Part shown: positions 35,376-46,882 of the stretch, piece after piece
Layout: each line of letters starts with the position of its first letter
Numbering within the stretch: the stretch's first letter is position 1
Origin: Begonia masoniana
Lineage: Eukaryota; Streptophyta; Magnoliopsida; Cucurbitales; Begoniaceae
Assembly (NCBI GenBank): GCA_022432975.1
Contig: CM039515.1
Coordinates: 15,068,583-15,132,582, forward strand
Reading direction: 5' to 3'
Length of the DNA stretch: 64,000 bases
The notes under the pieces: model-generated
Databases searched by the model: none
What the model was told of the DNA's origin: nothing
Seen by the model: only the letters and a program-made list of their open reading frames with translations
Translations under genes and position numbers: made by a program

Positions 35376-37733
35376 TTATGCATAATCTATCAAGTATCTA
35401 ATACCCATGGCTTTAACATGACCATCATGCTTTGACTTAGGGAGGGGTTTAGTCAAAGGATCAGCCATATTATCATCTGTAGACACTCTGCATATATTCA
35501 CATCTCCTCTTTCAATAATCTCTCGAATGAGGTGAAATCGCCTGAGTATGTGTTTGGATCGTTGATGTGATCTGGGTTCCTTTGATTGTGCAATGGCCCC
35601 ATTGTTGTCACAATACAAAGCAATGGGATTCACAATGCTAGGAACAACACCAAGTTCATTGATGAACTTTCTCAACCAAACAGCCTCCTTAGCCGCGTTA
35701 GAAGCAGCTATATACTCTGCCTCTGTTGTAGAATCAGCAACAGTTTCCTGTTTGGAACTTTTCCAGCTTATGGCACCTCCATTTAAACAAAAGACATAAC
35801 CTGACTGCGATCGAAAATCATCTTTGTCGGACTGGAAACTAGCATCTGTATAACCACTTATAACTAGATCGTCATCAAGTCCACCATATACCAAGAATGC
35901 ATCCTTAGTCCTTCTCAAGTACTTAAGAATATTCTTGACTGCTATCCAGTGTTCCTCACCTGGATCCGACTGGTATTTACTCGTTAAACTCAATGCACAT
36001 GATACATCAGGTCGAGTGCACAACATGGCATACATAATGGACCCCATCGCAGAAGCATATGGAATCCTTTGCATCCGGTCTCGCTCATCTTGTGTTTTGG
36101 GACACTGAGTCTTGCAGAGACTTATGCCATGTGCCATTGGCAAGAATCCTCTCTTGGAGTCTTGCATACTAAACCTCTTTAGTACCTTATCAATGTAAGC
36201 ACTCTGACTTAGGCCTATGAGCTTCTTAGATCTATCTCTATAGATCTTGATGCCTAGAATATAAGCAGCCTCGCCTAAATCTTTCATTGAGAAACATTTC
36301 CCTAACCAAGACTTGACACTCTGCAAGGTAGGTATGTCATTCCCAATGAGTAATATATCATCAACATAGAGAACAAGGAAAACAACTGCACTCCCACTGG
36401 CCTTCTTGTAGACACATGGCTCATCTTCATTTTTAATGAAACCAAACTCTTTGACTGTTTCATCAAAACGAAGATTCCAACTCCGTGAAGCCTGCTTCAA
36501 TCCATAAATGGATCTATGAAGCTTGCACACTTTATCAGTATTCTTAGGATCGACAAAACCCTCGGGTTGTGTCATGTACACATCCTCGAGCAAGTTTCCG
36601 TTAAGAAACGCTGTTTTGACATCCATTTGCCAAATCTCATAATCATAGTATGCAGCAATGGCAATAAGAATTCTGATTGACTTGAGCATCGCCACTGGTG
36701 AAAAGGTCTCATCATAGTCCACACCATGAATTTGACGAAAACCTTTTGCAACCAATCGTGCTTTATAAGTGTGTACGTTGCCATCCATGTTGATTTTCTT
36801 TTTGAAAACCCATTTGCATCCGATGATTTTTAAACCTTCAGAAGCTTCAATCAAGGACCATACTTGATTGTCACTCATGGATTGCATCTCAGACTTCATG
36901 GCATCAAGCCATTTTTCAGAATCTGGACTTGTCACAGCCTCTTGATAAGATGTAGGCTCATTCTCATCAATGAGCATGACATCATCATCACTAGTTACGA
37001 GAAATCCATATCTCTCAGGCTCATGACGTATCCTTCCAGACTTCCGAAATTCTTGTGTCTCTGGCATAGTTTTGACAATTTCTTGTGAGATTGGTTGATG
37101 TTCTTCAACATTCTCACTCGGTTCAATGTCTATTTGTGGTTCTCGAATTTCTTCGAGCTGAACTTTGCTCCCACTAGCATTCTTGGAAAGGAACTCTCTT
37201 TCCAAGAAGGTGCCATTCCGAGCCACAAACACTTTGTTCTCGGAAGCGAGATAAAAGTAATATCCTTTAGTTTCCTTAGGATACCCCACAAATAAACATT
37301 TGTTAGACTTGTGTGCTAGTTTATCTGAAATCTGACATTTCACGTAAACTTCACAACCCCAAATCTTCATAAAAGACAAACTTGGACACCTCCCAGTCCA
37401 TATCTCATATGGTGTCTTTTGAACCGCTTTTGTCGGAGTTCTGTTCAATATGAACGTTGCAGTTTCTAAAGCAAAACCCCAGAAAGATATTGGAAGATCT
37501 ACCTGACTCATCATAGATCGAACCATATCTAATAAAGTTCGATTCCTCCTTTCAGACACCCCATTCCATTGCGGCGTTCGTGGTGGAGTCAATTGCGAAA
37601 CAATTCCGCAATCTCTAAGATAGTCAATAAATTCTTGACTTAAATATTCACCACCTCGATCCGATCGAAGTTTCTTGATATTCTTGCCAAGTTGATTTTT
37701 GTACTTCGTTCTTGAAAGATTTGAACATTTCAA
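35376..37733 (-). pseudogene. Copia pol: integrase core end, RT, RNase H
   Basis: Second part of the copia polyprotein, continuous to the stop at 35376 with ending IRYLIDYA. It has the integrase catalytic Glu region (PPRTPQWNGVSERRNRT), a linker, RT (KARLVAKGF, DETFSPVA, MDVKTAFLNG, YGLKQASR, catalytic LYVDDILLIG) and RNase H (GYTDASFQSD, STTEAEYIAA, YCDNNGAI, RSKHI, DPLTKPLP). All catalytic acids are visible. The start is an internal position after the frameshift near 37700, so by itself it is not a gene. It would be functional sequence apart from that one break. Confidence 0.93.
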
Positions 37734-39366
37734 AAGTTTCAGATTTATGCTTCATCAAATAAACATAACCATATCTACTGAAATCATCAGTAAATGTAAC
37801 GAAGTACTGATAACCTCCTCTAGCAGGTGAGCTCATTGGTCCACAAACATCAGTATGTATGAGATTTAATAGCTCAGTTGTCCTTTCACTTTTTCCAGTG
37901 AACGGACTCTTTGTCATTTTGCCTAGCAAACAAGATTCGCAAGATTCAAATGATTCAAAATCAAAAGAATCTAGAAGTCCATCCTTATGGAGTCTAGAAA
38001 TGCGTTTCTCATTTATATGCCCTAAACGACAATGCCAGAAGTAAGTCGGGTTCAAATCATTGGACTTAAACCTTTTAGTGTCAATGTTATATATAGACCT
38101 GCTATTGGATGATTCATTGTCCAGAACATAAAGACCATTAAATAGATAACCATTACCATAAAAAATGTCTTGTTTAAATATAGAAAAACTATTATTCTGA
38201 ATAACAAATCGAAAACCATCCAAATCCAAACATGAAATAGAAATAATGTTTCTGCTCATAGCAGGCACATAATAACAATTATTTAATTCTAAAACAAGTC
38301 CAGAAGGTAAAATCAAATCATAAGTCCCGACGGCTAATGCAGCAACTCTTGCTCCATTCCCAACGCGAAGATCGACTTCACCTTTAGTCAATGTCTTGCT
38401 TCTACGCAGTCCCTGCACATTTGCACAAATGTGAGAACCACATCCAGTATCTAATACCCAAGATGTTGAAGTAGATAAATTGACTTCTATAACAAAGATA
38501 CCTGAAGCAGTAGTCTCACTACCCTTCTTTTTCTTTAGATCCTCCAGATAAAGTTTGCAATTCCTTTTCCAATGACCATTCTGATGGCAGAAAAAACATT
38601 GCTGTCCCTCTTTATCTACCTTTCCTTTAGGATTGGACTTAGGCGTGGAGTTGGCATCAACCTTTGGTGCCTTGGCCTTGCCTTTGCCATTTCCTTTGGG
38701 ATTCTCCCTTTTCTTGGGATTCTTCCTTTGAACTAACATAACATCTGGGCTAGACTTGATGTTTTGCTCAGCAGTTTTAAGCATCCCATGCAGCTCAGTC
38801 AAAGTTCTCTCCATTCCATGCATATTATAGTTCAAAACAAACTGATCAAAAGTATCAGGCAAGGATTGGAGAACCAAGTCTATAGCCAACTCACGGCTAA
38901 TCTCTAGGCCCAGCTTCTGAAGTTGTTCAAGATAATTTTTCATTTTGAGAACGTGAGGGCTCACTGGACTACCCTTAGTCAGTTTGCAGTTCACGAATGC
39001 CTTGATGGTATTAAACCTCTCTTGCCTTGCTTGTTCTTGAAACATTGCTTTTAGATGACCCATCATCATAAAGGCTTCCATTTCTTCGAATTGCTTCTGA
39101 AGCTCCGAAGTCATGGATGCAAGCATAAGACAAGTAACATCAACAGAATCATTAAGATGCTTCTGATAGGCATCTTTTTGACTTTTTGATGCATTATTAG
39201 GAGGCTCCTCAGCAGGGATTTCCTCTTCAAGGACATACAACTTCCTCTCTTGCCTAAGAACAATTCTTAGGTTTCGAGACCAGTCAAGGAAGTTTGCTCC
39301 AGTAAGTTTATCCTTCTCAAGGATAGATCGCATAGACAGATTAGAAGTATTGCTAGAAGTTGCCAT
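37648..39366 (-). pseudogene. Copia gag, protease and N-terminal integrase (ends at a frameshift)
   Basis: True ATG at 39366. Domains: copia gag (LTGANFLDWSRNLRIVLRQER, then UBN2-type helices to about residue 210), basic linker, zinc knuckle CX2CX4HX4C (CFFCHQNGHWKRNC), aspartic protease WVLDTGCGSHIC, gag-pre-integrase HHCC (HCRLGH..CESC) and the first part of the integrase core (IHTDVCGP, FTDDFSRYGYVYLM). The frame is lost at about 37695-37705, where the minus strand has a five-A run after GTAC. The next 20 or so residues are out of frame. The following segment continues the integrase in another frame, so a one-base homopolymer change explains the break. Confidence 0.94.
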
Positions 39367-40718
39367 AATCTACAAAACAGACATGAAATAAAATATGCAA
39401 TACAGATATTAATAATTTAACATAGAATGATAAATGAAAGAAAAAATACTCTTACTAAGTATCATACCCTCAAAACAATTATTCATAATAACTGAAATTT
39501 AAACTTAGCAGGCTAAGATCCATATTTCACATAATTTCAAGTCAGCTTTGGCATGACACTTAAATTAGGTTATTTAGGTAGATAACAACTTATCAATTAC
39601 ATCTCATGTAACTCTTAGATAATTTATGAGATCATGATATCAAATATCAAGGCATGTTTAACAAATCTCATCTAATACCATTAGGCCCAAAACTATTTTG
39701 ACAGCCTAATTAAGTCTAACCATATTCAAACATATGAGTAGCACCATTACTCCATCCTGCCTAACTAAGATAACTAAATGCACTCCTACTTTGGTAGAAC
39801 GTACATTAAGTGATCAAAGCCTTGACAAGTGTTGATACATGGGTGGTATTAGACTTAAATTTTAAGTGAGGGTCACATTAAATAATATGTTTTATCAAGT
39901 ATAAAAATACATGGGTTAATTATCAAATAAACACACATGATAAGAATAGCATGATAAAACATAATAATGACATAGTTTCATCTCATGAAAATAATGTCTA
40001 AAATTCGCGATTTTTAGTCATAAAACAATTCTTAGTTTCATCTCATCTCATGAAAACAATTTTGTATGCGCTACGATTTTTAATCAAAAGATATATTAAG
40101 ATTTAGTTACAAAAATATCCAGATTTGATCTCATCAAATCCGATTTGATCTCATCAAATCCGACCAAAATTTTGCACTAAATTTGATCCAATCATACCGC
40201 ATAACCATATATTAGATTTGATCAAATCAAACCGTATAACCGTATATTAGATTTGATCAAATCAAACCGTATAACCGCATATTAGATTTGATCAAATCAA
40301 ACCGTATTATGTAACCGCAAATCAGATCGGATATCAAAATTGGATTGCATGATTCAGAATATCTCATATTAAATCAAAATTGAATTATAGAACAGATTCG
40401 AATTAATCATCTCATGATAAACCCTAACCAGAACCAAGTCCGAACCTTAATCGGAATCAAGCAAACGAATTCAAATTCCGAATTAAGCAAACAAATTCGA
40501 AAAGAAAAATACAGATTCGGAGTTCAACATCTCATGTCAAACCCTAATCGGATTTAAGCAAACGAATCCGAGAATAATAAAAGTCTCGGGTTCAACATCT
40601 TATGTCAAACCCTAATCGGAATTAAGCAAACAAATCCGATTCGAACAAATCACAGATTCAAAATCCAAATAATTTCGAAAAAGAACACAGATTCAATTTA
40701 ATCGAAATGCAACAAAAA
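39367..40718 (-). other. Copia 5' leader with palindromic tandem repeats
   Basis: About 1.35 kb untranslated. At 40125-40315 a 35-bp unit containing the palindrome GATTTGATCAAATC is repeated three to four times. At about 40400-40640 a second, about 65-bp, unit (CCCTAATCGGA..AAGCAAAC) repeats about three times. No ORF. Confidence 0.75.
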
Positions 40719-40734
40719 CCTGGCTCTGATACCA
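40719..40734 (-). promoter_or_regulatory. tRNA-Met(i) primer binding site of the copia element
   Basis: The minus strand reads TGGTATCAGAGCCAGG one base from the 5' LTR (40736). It is complementary to the initiator tRNA-Met 3' end, the usual copia primer. Confidence 0.94.
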
Positions 40735-40735
40735 C

Positions 40736-41328
40736 TGTTGGTATTTTATCTTCACGATTAGTTTAGGTCACGCAGCGGAAAACGATTAATTCAATAAAAA
40801 ATCGCAGACCCAAACGAAACGTACGATCGTGCATTTTGATTAAACCACAACGATTATGCTAACCTGGTTTGATTTCGAATTTCTCTTTAAGATGCCGATT
40901 CGATCACAGAGACGCTGAAATAATCGAACGCCCTCTATTCGTATCCACACGTGAGCGGGAATCCAACGCCTTGGATTTTTGTCTGCTAGGACCCGCAAAT
41001 TCTAGAGAATAATCTAGAATTTGCCTCTATCAACCGACGATCAAAAATCGTGTAGAATGATAATCGTCTCACCCCTCTTAGGGTTGCGAAATTAAAACCC
41101 TTTTAATTCCCTTCATATGGGCTTCATAAGCCCATAACGATTTTAACCCAAAACCCGCTCAGTTGTGCGACCCAATAGGCTCATTTAATATGACAGTGGG
41201 CCTAAAACATTTTTAGGGTCCACAAGTTATAATTGGTCTCTAGCAAGACATTATAACTACCCATATTAAAATAAGATGTGATCTACAAAAATCATCCATA
41301 TGATTATCCTAAAGCACTAGCATCAACA
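40736..41328 (-). repeat. Copia 5' LTR (593 bp)
   Basis: Upstream LTR in element orientation. Same length as, and by eye the same sequence as, 33978-34570. The target duplicate TTTAT follows at 41329. Confidence 0.96.
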
Positions 41329-42334
41329 TTTATGTCATCCAACAATTACGAATACGTCAACTAGAGGCATAATCACGCCAAACCTATCGGTTTCTAACCC
41401 TAAATCGTATTTTAACGAAACCTTAAACGAAACCCTAACCGTGTAACTTTGTAAAAACTGAACAATAACCTTCCAAAACTATAGAATCATACCTAGGGTT
41501 GGGATTGGAGAAGGAAACGTGAAGGATCGGAGGTCGATTGGAGGAAGAACAGACGTCGGAGAGGAGTCGCCGTGAGAGAGGGGAAACCGTCGCCGAGAGA
41601 AGGAAGAAAAATAGCAGAGGAAAAGGAGAGAAATCGTGAAAAATGAGGGAGAAGAGAGAAATATGTAATTTTTATTAAAATTTCACTTGGCAAATTACCG
41701 TTTTGCTCTTCCTTTGTTTTCTATTTGTTTCGTCTTTCGTTTCATTAATTAGCTAACGATTCGATTTCTCCAAACTTCCTTATTTCTCCGACGAATCCGA
41801 CTTATTACTAGGGTTCTATTAAAACTGTCCGTTCGCGATTTGGACTTCGTTTACTATTTTTACCAACGTATCATTTATATTACGATAAATGTAATTCTCG
41901 TAAAATTAGCGTTAAACTCCTGAAATTTTCTTAAAATCCATATTAATCATTAGGATTCTATTGACGCTCTCTGTTTGCAAAATGGGTCTAATCTGACATA
42001 TTTACGAAAATGCCATTATTTATTGAAATATTAAAATCCCGATTAAAACTGGGTGTTACAAGGTGACTTCGATATAGGTAAGGACAACATTCCTCCGCCC
42101 GATGTCTAAGCAGGTTGAAGAAGAATGCTCGCGGGAGTGTGCTGGCGCAGTCGGTGCTTATTTTGACCCGTGGGGACGTAAGTATGTGTTTTGGGAATTT
42201 GATGGATAGAAAGATAGGAAAATGATATAGTTAAACATCTTAGGGTGCTTGGATCTGGATAGATATTGTATAGTGTTTTTGGAAGATTGATAGTATTTTG
42301 TAGTGTTTTTGATAATTTGTATAGTTAGAAACAT

Positions 42335-42640
42335 GTTGGATGTCGCTTGGTCAAAGTCAACCGGTAGATGTGTTAGGTTACTGTTGAGCGGTGGATGTGA
42401 TCAGCTGTGGATGTCGCTTGGTCAAAGTCAACCGGTAGATGTATTAGGTTACTGTTGAGCCGTGGATGTTGGGTGAATAAGTCATCCGGCTGACGTCACC
42501 AGTGGATGTGTTTTGTGAGTGATCGGTGGATGTGAGTGACCGGTGGATGCTGGGTGAATAAGTCATCCGGCTGACGTCACCAGTGGATGTGTTTTGTGAG
42601 TGATCGGTGGATGTGAGTGAGCGGTGGATGTGAGTTGAGC
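42335..42640. repeat. About 71-bp tandem units with GGTGGATGT in the level-2 LTR
   Basis: Two copies of a unit starting GGATGTCGCTTGGTCAAAGT, then two copies of a unit with AAGTCATCCGGCTGACGTCA, all carrying GCGGTGGATGTGA-like words. Diverged relatives occur in the inverted LTR at 61530-62544. Confidence 0.88.
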
Positions 42641-42887
42641 GGTGTAATTAGCTTAGCAGAAATGAGCGGCGGATGTGAATAGGAAAAATTTTGGGCTTGG
42701 GCCCTTTTTGCCCTCTGTTCTGCTGGGCCGATTCCTCTTCTGTTTTAATGGTTTTGTTTAATTGATTTTTAGATATGTTTCAACAATTTATACTTTAACT
42801 TATCAACCTAACAAAAGGGTTTATTAGAAAGTTATAAAATAAAAAAATAATACAGAAAAATTAGGAATAGTTTTAAGGGTTGTTACA

Positions 42888-43395
42888 GTAAGTCCATTGT
42901 GCGGTCCCGCGATGACCCATATTGAGTGGTTATTGAATCCTTCCTTGTTGGTAAGTCTAACGTGCGGTCATTGCGATGGCCCATGGTGAGTGGTTGTTAG
43001 TCCCTCCCGGTTGGTAAGTCTATTGTGCAGTTCCGCGATGGCCCATGGTGAGTGGTTATTGAATCCCTCCTGGTTGGTAAGTCCATTGTGCGGTCCCGCG
43101 ATAGCCCATGGTGAGTGGTTATTGAATCATTCCTTGTTGGTAAGTCCATTGTGCAGTCCCTGTGATGGCCCACGGTGAGTGATTATTGAATCCCTCCTAG
43201 TTGGTAAGTCTATTGTACGGTTCCACGATGGCCCATGGTGAGTGGTTATTGAATCCTTCCTTGTTGGTAAGTCCATTGTGCGTTCATTGCGATGGCCCAT
43301 GGTGAATGGTTGTTAGTCCCTCTCGGTTAGTAAGTCCATTGTGTAGTTTTGCAATGGCCCATGGTGAGTGGTTATTGAATCCTTCTTAGTTGGTG
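42888..43395. repeat. About 62-bp tandem array, about 8 copies (split by level 2)
   Basis: The unit contains GCGATGGCCCATGGTGAGTGGTT..CCTCCTGGTTGGTAAGTC. The first copy lies at about 31100-31152, left of the level-2 insertion; the rest follow it here. The apparent 62-aa frame at 42990 is only this repeat translated. Confidence 0.93.
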
Positions 43396-43892
43396 TATCT
43401 TTTATCTTTTCCTTATGAGGCTCTGCCTAATGTTATCACGGCCTTTTCGCGTGGTATGGTTCAGATGATCCTTGCATAACTCTTTTTTTTTTTTTTTTCT
43501 GTACACATGACTATGTATGATGGTGATAGATATAACATCCTATACTGAGTTTGTCACTCACCCTATCGACTTTCCTCTCTTCAAGTAAAGGAAGGTGAAA
43601 GAAGAATTGTTTGGGATCAGCGCCAGAGACTTTATATTTCTTCTGTCTTTTTCATTCCTAATTTGTAATGGGTAAGACTTTATTGGAGATTGTGCTGGAC
43701 ATTGGCATGTAGTTATTTTATTTTATTTTTGTATTTCTATTATTGTTTGTACTCTCACATTTGTTTCTTTGAGGAGGTTCTGGATCATTGATAAAAACTT
43801 CCGCACTTAGCCTCAGGTTAAATGATGGATCTCCCAGAGATTAATCGTTTAACCTGGCGTTTCTGTTAGGCCCCTCGAGTCGTGACAACTGT

Positions 43893-44222
43893 GATAAATT
43901 ATAAATCGTTAATTTATAACGTTAATTACACTAATTATTATTTGACAGTATTTTAACATAGTAAAATAAAAAAATAATCGTATCATTATTCATCTCCTTA
44001 TTGATACCTTTTAAAAAGTGAAACATATAATAATGTTTTCCATTAATATATATTATTGGATACACTAATTCTAAGCTGGCAAACTTCTTTTAAGAAGTTT
44101 TTAAATGCAATAAAGTTACTCTTTAAACTTTAGAGTTTAGACCTTAAATTTTAAATTTGAAAATAATGATTATCAGCGAAATATATACTCCTCTACACTG
44201 TCACAATCTGTAGGCCTAACTA
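43893..44222. other. AT-rich spacer, nothing recognised
   Basis: Sequence between the level-1 LTR and the MITE pair. No gene, RNA or repeat recognised. Confidence 0.5.
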
Positions 44223-45286
44223 CTAGGGTCGTCGGTTTGGTTTATGATAGATTTGATAAAAAGAATGATTTTTTTTAGTTTGATTTTTGATTTGTAAAAT
44301 AAAAAGTTGTTTCGAGTCGACCCCAAATCACAAAATTTTGATAAATCGGTATGATTCGAATTAGGATATCTGACAAGTAAAACACGTGATGCGAGCCACA
44401 ACCCTCAATCGCATAGTATTTAAGGGTTAAAATTATTTTAACTTTTCAAATATGAACTCGGCTTGAAAAAAACCTTAAAGTATGTTTATGCTAAAAAAAA
44501 AAATTTAAACTATCGAAAACTAACAAAAAAATTCCTGGCGGGATGTTCACCATCCGTTCTCAATTTTACACTAGAACAGTAGAACGGGAGACCGTTCTAT
44601 CTCCCGTTCTACCTGGTGAAAAATACCAAACGATATTCAATTTACTTGAAATTTTTACCAGATATGCACACATAATGGAAAAATAATCTGAAAAGTTTCG
44701 TAATTTTCTAACACTGTACAATTTATTGTAATTTTAATTAATTTTTTTTATAAAATAATTATTATAAATCATATAAGTGTTAGAAAATTACGAAATTTTT
44801 CAGATTATCTTCCCATGATGTGAGCAACATGTGGTAAAACTTTCAACTAAATTGAATGTCGATTGATATTTTTTAAAAATTAAACTAATAAATCGTCTAA
44901 GTGTTAGAAAATCACAAAACTTTTCAGATTATTTTCTCATTATGTGGTGAATATGTAGTAAAATTTTCAGGTAAATTGTATATCGTTTGATATTTTTTTT
45001 ACACTAATTTATAAATAACGAAAGGTGAATGAATAGTGAATACCTCCAGCTAGAACGGGGGACAGAACAGTCTCTCATTCTAATGTAAAATTGAGAATGG
45101 AAGGTAAATAAAGGGTAAACACTCCCCGCCAGGAGTTTTTTTTGTTAATTTTCGATAGTTTAAAGCTTTTTTTTAGCATAAACATATTTTGAAATTTTTT
45201 AAAAATAAAACTCAGGTTAAAATAATTTTAACCCTTTTTTTTTTATTCACTTTAGCATTGATAAAATCGAAGCAAACCGACACCCA
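44223..45286. mobile_element. Outer MITE fragment pair with TAGGGTCGTCGGTTTGGTT-like ends
   Basis: 44223 TAGGGTCGTCGGTTTGGTTT and, inverted, 45268-45286 (AAACCGACACCC) are related inverted ends of the common GGTGTCGGTTTGG style seen in hAT MITEs. They flank the inner MITE at 44422-45236. The target duplication is not clear, so the outer limits are approximate. Confidence 0.5.
44422..45236. mobile_element. Inner MITE, about 815 bp with about 125-bp inverted ends
   Basis: The ends AGGGTTAAAATTATTTTAAC.. are inverted copies over about 125 bp, including TATGTTTATGCT, AAACTATCGAAAA and TCCTGGCGGG blocks. Inside, TGTTAGAAAATTACGAAA-like segments recur three times in both orientations. There is no coding capacity. 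A second, truncated copy lies at 52961-53128, which supports a mobile family. The target duplication falls in A/T runs and cannot be read. Confidence 0.85.
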
Positions 45287-45816
45287 AGCTCGATTTTGGG
45301 TAGGTTCTGAACCTTGATCGGCTCAGTTTTGGCTCATGAAATTAGAAACCGAGCTCGTCCAGTTTGTTTCCAACTGGCCCCATCCCACCCGATCTTGGCC
45401 AAACAACCTTATGACGACTTGTGAACGAATGTTCAGAAGCTGATTTCATTACTCCTATTTTTACCATCAATTTAAAAATAAAAGAAAATACAAAATACTA
45501 TATCCAGTTTTGATCTGTTCACACTTTCCAGAACAGAATTCCATTGAAATGTCGAAAAATTACCAAAGTTTTCTTCAGAATCGAACCATCTTTTGTACAA
45601 TTTCGACATTTCCTCGCTCTTTTCCAGGTGACGAAACCATGGTAATAATACAGCTCGGCCTTAAACTTCAAAACGAGAAGAAAAACCTTAAATTCTCCGA
45701 GTCGTGATGACATGACATTAACGCAGGATTGATCGATGGTGAAGCGCATTTTATACATAAAAAGTTTCGGACTAACTTCGAACTTCTTTACAAGATTTCC
45801 TTCGCCTGATTTTCAA
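45287..45816. other. RRP41 3' flank
   Basis: Mixed spacer; the part next to 45817 is probably the RRP41 3' UTR on the minus strand. Open frames 45510-45707 and 45519-45758 overlap on opposite strands and have no known features. Confidence 0.45.
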
Positions 45817-46851
45817 TTAAACGCCACACCGGAGCTCCAGTTGCTTTGTATTCTCCAGCATTTTCTGCCCATCAAACCAATTGAAAATTCAAAGAAAAAA
45901 AAAAATAAACCCACAAACAAACATCTCATCACGAACTAAAAGAAGATGCTCTCAATTCCAAAAAATCCTAGAAGTGAACTTCTTACCTCTTTAATGAATG
46001 TGGCTACTGCTTTGCATCCCTCGATTGCAAGTTGCATGACACGTTCGAAGATATCGATAGGTAGTTTTGCATCCATCTATACCAATCCGAAAAAAGAAAA
46101 GACCACAAATGGTGCTTATGAATGAAGATGAAAATGTAGAACTCAGGAATAGCTGCATACTCTCAAATTTGTAAGATCATTTTTAAGTTTCATTCACTGG
46201 AGTTGATGATTCAAGTAAACACAAAGTTAATACGAGTTCGATTTAGACGATAGACCTCGTAAACCTCCGAATTCTAGAGTCAAATGGAGACTAATTCTCT
46301 GATAGTTTCTTTTTTCACATATAAGTTTCTTTTGGCAATCTACACATACATATTAGCACATATTAAGAGTCTAATTCCTAACACAAATAAGCAAAGTCCT
46401 CCAACTTGTGGCCAAAAAAGTGTAGTTTGAGTATTGGCAAGCAAAAAAGTAGAACTCAGTATGGAGAAGAATAAAGCAATAACATAACCTTAGATACCAA
46501 TGTATTCGGTCAGAACCGTTAACTTCCAAGCGCCGGAATATTAACATAAATGATGCAATAACCGAGTTAAACACAACCTAGGCTTAGTTGATCCATTATT
46601 TATGTTCCGTCTTTCGTTTTCTTTTGGTTTGTTTCGAGTCATATGTCGTTGAATAAGACCAGAAGAGAGAAGATACCTGAAGAAGAGTGACTTTGTTCGA
46701 CTCTGGTAAGTATCCTACTGTAACATCGGGGCCTCCGGCACTATCTTCAACATAATTTAAATCTAAATACACAGAAGTTTAAACCATCATAACATCTAAT
46801 GTACACAAAGGTAGACCACACAAAAAAAAAAGTTTACAGCCAAATAGGAGA

Positions 46852-46882
<31 letters not shown>

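Larger units (their letters stand above)
33978..41328 (-). mobile_element. Ty1/copia retrotransposon, 7.35 kb, TSD TTTAT, very young
   Basis: Two LTRs of 593 bp (33978-34570 and 40736-41328) with TGTTG..CAACA ends. I see no difference between them by eye. TTTAT is duplicated at 33973-33977 and 41329-41333. It has a primer site next to the 5' LTR, a polypurine tract next to the 3' LTR, and one gag-pol reading frame broken by a single frameshift. Gene order is gag, protease, integrase, RT, RNase H, which is copia order. It is the innermost and hence most recent insertion of this nest. Confidence 0.97.
32236..42060 (-). mobile_element. Level-3 solo LTR, TSD AGGTG, inverted relative to level 2
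   Basis: Edges TGCAGCGACCC and GGGTGTTACA with AGGTG at 32231-32235 and 42061-42065. Once the copia element is removed the LTR is about 2.5 kb. It belongs to the same broad family as 11593-13895 and lies in the same orientation as that one. Minus-strand start region near 41500-41690 is GA-rich and leader-like. Its array is at 33300-33445. Confidence 0.9.
31153..42887 (+). mobile_element. Level-2 solo LTR, TSD GTAAG, interrupted by level 3
   Basis: Edges TGTAACACCCGG and GGGTTGTTACA with GTAAG duplicated at 31148-31152 and 42888-42892. Continuous LTR length without the insert is about 1.9 kb (31153-32235 plus 42066-42887). The sense strand shows a CT-rich leader (31410-31500), GAGGTAAGT donor-like sites (about 31700) and its own array at 42335-42640. 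It landed inside the 62-bp array of level 1. Confidence 0.9.
27870..43887 (+). mobile_element. Outermost long solo LTR (level 1), TSD ACTGT, opened by nested insertions
   Basis: Left edge TGTAAAATCC at 27870, right edge GAGTCGTGACA at 43887, with ACTGT on both sides (27865-27869 and 43888-43892). After removing the hAT element (29240-30641) and the level-2 insertion (31153-42887), about 2.9 kb of LTR remains. It contains GA-rich leader-like sequence (28250-28330), a GAGTC/CGAGTC-rich stretch (28590-28910) and two tandem arrays. No primer site or pol belongs to it. Ends match the TGTAA..(C)GTGACA style of the other long LTRs here. Confidence 0.85.

Noticed and set aside
42990..43178. 62-aa open frame
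   Set aside because: It is only the translated 62-bp tandem repeat; the motif MAHGEWL recurs with the unit.
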